A DNA stretch of 64,000 bases from Progne subis subis (taxonomy: Eukaryota; Chordata; Aves; Passeriformes; Hirundinidae), in assembly GCA_022316685.1 (NCBI GenBank), contig JAKJHU010000053.1:3775636-3839635 (forward strand), written 5' to 3'. This document shows, in pieces, positions 60,460 through 64,000 of this stretch (positions are counted from its first letter, which is position 1; every line of letters begins with the position of its first letter). The notes under the pieces are model-generated. The model made no database searches and was not told the DNA's origin. It worked only from the letters and a program-made list of their open reading frames with translations. A program made the position numbers and the translations under genes.

Positions 60460-62445
60460 CATGTTCTTTTTGCAGCTCAGGTAGCTGCCAAGGCTGGTGG
60501 TGCCTGGGTGAGCGTGCAGTGTAGGCAGAGGCATTTTTCAAGTTTCAGACATGTTTCAAATATCCTATTCCAGTCGAGGAGATTGAGAGGCATTGCCCCT
60601 CCTCTGGCACTTTCCCACAGCCCTGGGAGGAGAATATTAATCATGGGTTCGTTATGCCAAGTAAATAAGCATTCCTGGTGAAAGCCATGCTCACACACAT
60701 CTGCATCTAATGTTTATTAAGGATTTGGCACTTGCTGTGTGAAACAGGACATCAGCTGAATTCAGTAATCATGTGTTGTTTTAGCGAGCAGGTGCTCCAG
60801 CTGAACTTGTCCATTATAAGCAGGCGATGATTTGTGAGTTTTTTAAGTGTAAATTGCGTGTTTAGTTTGCTGATTTAATTTAGAATGGGAGTGTGGGAAG
60901 GGCTGCCTGGAATTACTCTAATGATTTGTTGGTATTTCTACTGGCGCACTGATCTTTTTCTTATCGCTCACCTCAGATATTTTATTAATTTCCCTCCTAG
61001 AGATCAGTTTTCATTGTAAATTCTAGCTCCAGTTTGAATTCTGCTGTGGAGGGCACAGGAGAGAATGCTTTAATGTGGTGTCACTAGACTGGCTGGGCTC
61101 TGTGCGTGTGAGGGATGAGTTCACACAATTCCTCACAGCAGGATTATCTCTGCTGTACACCTAAAGCACTGAGACTTAGCAAGATTTATAGAACTATTAA
61201 GGATGAGCTATTGGGTAGATCTCCTGGATGATAATATTCATCGTTGCGTGTTCGTACAACCACTCCTTCAGGAAGGTCACAGAGGAGGAAGGAGGTGGAA
61301 TTACTGCTTTGAAAAGCAGGAGTGCCCCCCTCATCCTCAGCGCATCTGCAGGTGAATTTAACGAGCGCTAACAAGAGATGGAAACTGCCACAGCTCCCTG
61401 AGTGCCAAGCATCCAGCGTGAGGACAGTGGGTTTCCTCACTTCCCCATTTCTGCCTTGCTTCCTTTCCTTTTTGTTGTGTCAGCACTGCATGGAGATCGT
61501 TATGGAGCAGGGCTGTGGAGAACTCCCCGCTCTCATCTTGTCTGTCTTCCTTAGGGGTCCTGCTGAGTGAACTTCTCTGCTGCCTCCGTGCCTCAGGTGC
61601 CAAGGCATGAACAAATCAAACCTTTTGTGCTTCAGCCACCAAGCAGCCAAGGACAAATGTGCCTCATCTGTGCTGGCTTCATAACGTGGCCTCTAAGCTC
61701 TGTTTGAGCCCCATGGTACTGTTTTGTGCCCCAACACCGAGTTCTTGGGACTTCTTGTAACCATGTTCATAGCCTAATTTAAGCTGAGACACCAGATGTT
61801 TTCATGGTCTAAAATATTAGTAATTAATCTGAATTTGTAGTGTTTCTACCTTGGAAGAAGCTTTTACTTTAATAGCTTTTTTTTTTTCCCCTCCAAAGTG
61901 TTATTCTAAGTAGATCAGCATGCTGAAATTTGCATCGTAAAAGATTGTTTTGGAACAAAGCAGGACCTAATGAGCATATAGTAAATCCCTTGGCTCTGCA
62001 GCAAAGCCACAATAAGCATAATAGCTCTCACTGAATGAATCCCTTGCAACCTAAAAGCTTTTTTCTTTAAAATGAAATAGCAACCCTGCAGGATTTAGTG
62101 TAGACAATATGCAAAGATCATTAAAGGTCTGCTGTGGAAAGAGAAAACAAATGAGGATGATTCCACTTAGGGTCCTTTGAAAAGACCCTTTGTGATCACT
62201 TCATTAGTCAGTCTGTTTCAATATTTTCTCATTCAAGAATGACTTTATTCTAATTGAAGCATCAATAAACTCCACTCTTTAGTCTTCCTCCCTGTGGTCT
62301 CAGCTAAAATGTCAGGAAGCATTTTATCATTTTTCAGCCTTCTTACTGAAGGCTGAGCACACAGGAAGTATTATTTCATTAGCAAAAGGCTGAAAGTATG
62401 AACCGCTGGTATTGCACGAGAAAGTTGAGAACTCACTTTGGTGGG

Positions 62446-62477
62446 AAAACAAACAAACAAACAAACAACAAAAAAAC
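62446..62477. repeat. (AAAC)n microsatellite
   Basis: About five AAAC units followed by an A7 run. The reverse complement is GTTT, the same motif as the G/T-rich tracts at 53389 and 58601 on the + strand. Confidence 0.93.
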
Positions 62478-64000
62478 GGTTGAACAGCTTTTATTTTTTA
62501 TTTTCCCCCTGGCTTGGCTTAGGTAACAATTGAAGGGAGATGCTGTTGGAGGGTTTAGTGCTCTTTAAGAGATTTCTGTGGTCCTGTGAACACCTATATG
62601 TCAAGCAAGGCATCTCTACTCTGACCTAAGATATTCTTGCTGATCTTCCCTGGGCATCTGAGAGAGATTAAACGTGGTTTGGAGATTGCTGCCATGCTCA
62701 GCTGATCTAATCTTGAGCATTTTCTGTGGACTGGACTGTGGCAGTGAGTGTCCTGTTCTTGTGTTCCAGAAGCAGTCAGCATTGCCTGGTGCTTTGATGC
62801 AGGTTAATAAAGCACTGTCTGGCAAAAAGGAGTATTTTCCTAAGAACTTAAATGTTGCAGGAGCTCAGCTGCAGATTTTCTCTTGTAAGCTTAGTGTACA
62901 TATGGCTTTATCCCTTGCTGGGGTTTGAATTTAGAGGGAGATTTTCTCTGTGGTCTATTGGGATAAGTGAGGAGAAACAACCTAGAGCAATCACATGAAG
63001 GAGATGTGAGGAACAAGAATAACAGGCTTGTCTTTAATGCTGTTTCATTTGTCCCATATAGATTGTATTTTTCGAAGGCCAATTTGTTGAATTTTAACAG
63101 TTATAGTACAAACAGTATGTGTGCTGACATATTTACAGAAATGACTGACAGTGATTCTGTTGATTTGAGAAAAAGTTGAGTAAATTTGTAAGAAAGCAGA
63201 AAATTATTCTCATCAAATGGATTCTTAAAGAATATGTTATGAGAAGCATCTGCCTGGGACAATTAGCAAACTGCAATAGAGATACCAAATTTCTCTTACT
63301 TTATAGAGGAAAAATGATTTGTGCTTGCAAAACACAACATATATGGTACTAGACCAGAAGAAATATGCAGCCTCTTTTAGACTTGAGGAGAATTGAGAGA
63401 AATTAGAGTTATTATCTCCAGTCTATGAAATTTGAGGGTTTGCCTCAAAGCAGTCTCTTTCCTACGCCTGTCATTTACACGATAGGAGCTGTGAACATCT
63501 CCTGGAGCATTTTGAGGTGCCACCATTCATTAATTTGCTAAGAAAAACAAGCCTTTGAAAATTAAAACCTTGCTCTTTGGCCGTCCTTTCTCCCTTCTCC
63601 CATTCCTCAGTGCTTACCTGTCAGACCCTGCTGCCCTCCCTGAGCAGTGGTGCCAGGGAGACTGGAGCAGGGGGAATTTGTCCAGCATCACTGCACTGAC
63701 TGAGCTTCCCTAGCAGGAAACAAGAATCCCTGAACCACCACCACCTTTTGGAGCTTGGGATATTTTATTCTTTGCCATTTGAAGCCCGAGTGTAAAGCCC
63801 AGCAGTGTGGCACAGGGCATCCTGCCAGTGCAGGGTCAGGCTGCTCTTCTTGCCTTGAGGGTTTTTGTAACTTCCATCCCCCACCAGCAAGGCATTCCAG
63901 GGAGTCTGGAATTTTCCTTGCAGAGGGGAGATCTGCCTCTTCTGCAGACATGCTCTTTTCAAAGGTGCATTACCCTTTGTAAAAGTTGTACAAAATATAG

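Larger units (their letters stand above)
26150..64000 (+). other. GALNT9: Large GALNT9 intron, phase 0, at least 37.8 kb, continuing past the window
   Basis: The donor GTGAGT at 26150 is strong. I looked in the downstream frames for the remaining catalytic-domain exons and the lectin domain and found none. The open frames present (for example 54359-54784 minus and 55009-55398 plus) have no recognisable domain. The stretch holds a solo LTR at 34334-34663, simple repeats listed separately, two hairpins, and a few CpG- or motif-dense islands. The gaps between these, such as 26150-27589, 29901-34333, 35180-39341, 43729-46539, 50000-53388, 55759-58478 and 62478-64000, look like unique non-coding sequence. 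A small exon could have been missed by eye. Confidence 0.75.

Overview
The window is vertebrate nuclear DNA, most likely from a bird and probably a songbird. It is dominated by one intron-rich gene on the + strand. Four coding exons (6074-6240, 7991-8165, 18645-18842, 26032-26149) have consensus splice sites and compatible phases (incoming phase 2, then 1, 2, 2, 0). Together they encode about 220 continuous residues of a GT27 polypeptide N-acetylgalactosaminyltransferase. The sequence fits GALNT9 better than the related GALNT17 or GALNT18, as I remember those families.

Layout: 1-6073 is intron upstream of the first visible exon, and the N-terminal exons lie outside the window. 6074-26149 holds four catalytic-domain exons separated by introns of about 1.75, 10.5 and 7.2 kb. 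26150-64000 looks like a single large intron of at least 37.8 kb. I found no exon for the rest of the catalytic domain or for the C-terminal ricin-type lectin domain, so these probably lie beyond position 64000. I recognise no second gene, tRNA, rRNA, CRISPR array or bacterial-type feature.

The exons build the GT-A catalytic core. The first carries a nucleotide-sugar-binding region with VNEAL instead of the usual HNEAW. The second carries the metal-binding DAH motif. The third carries the stretch before the Gal/GalNAc-T motif. The fourth carries most of that motif, with YGGENIE in place of the usual WGGEN.

The introns contain two solo LTRs of one endogenous-retrovirus family in opposite orientations (8263-8635 + and 34334-34663 -). 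The first keeps a poly-A signal and a long hairpin just upstream of it. Other non-coding content is microsatellites, long A/T homopolymers, three G/T-rich tracts (two with G-quadruplex potential), a perfect 19-bp hairpin at 53881-53925, and a few motif-dense or CpG-dense islands that could be enhancers. The bird assignment rests on the LTR resembling passerine repeats I remember, on the absence of recognisable mammalian SINEs and on the homopolymer and G/T-tract landscape. It is an inference. I saw no clear evidence of a previously undescribed biological system; the non-coding elements are the best leads.
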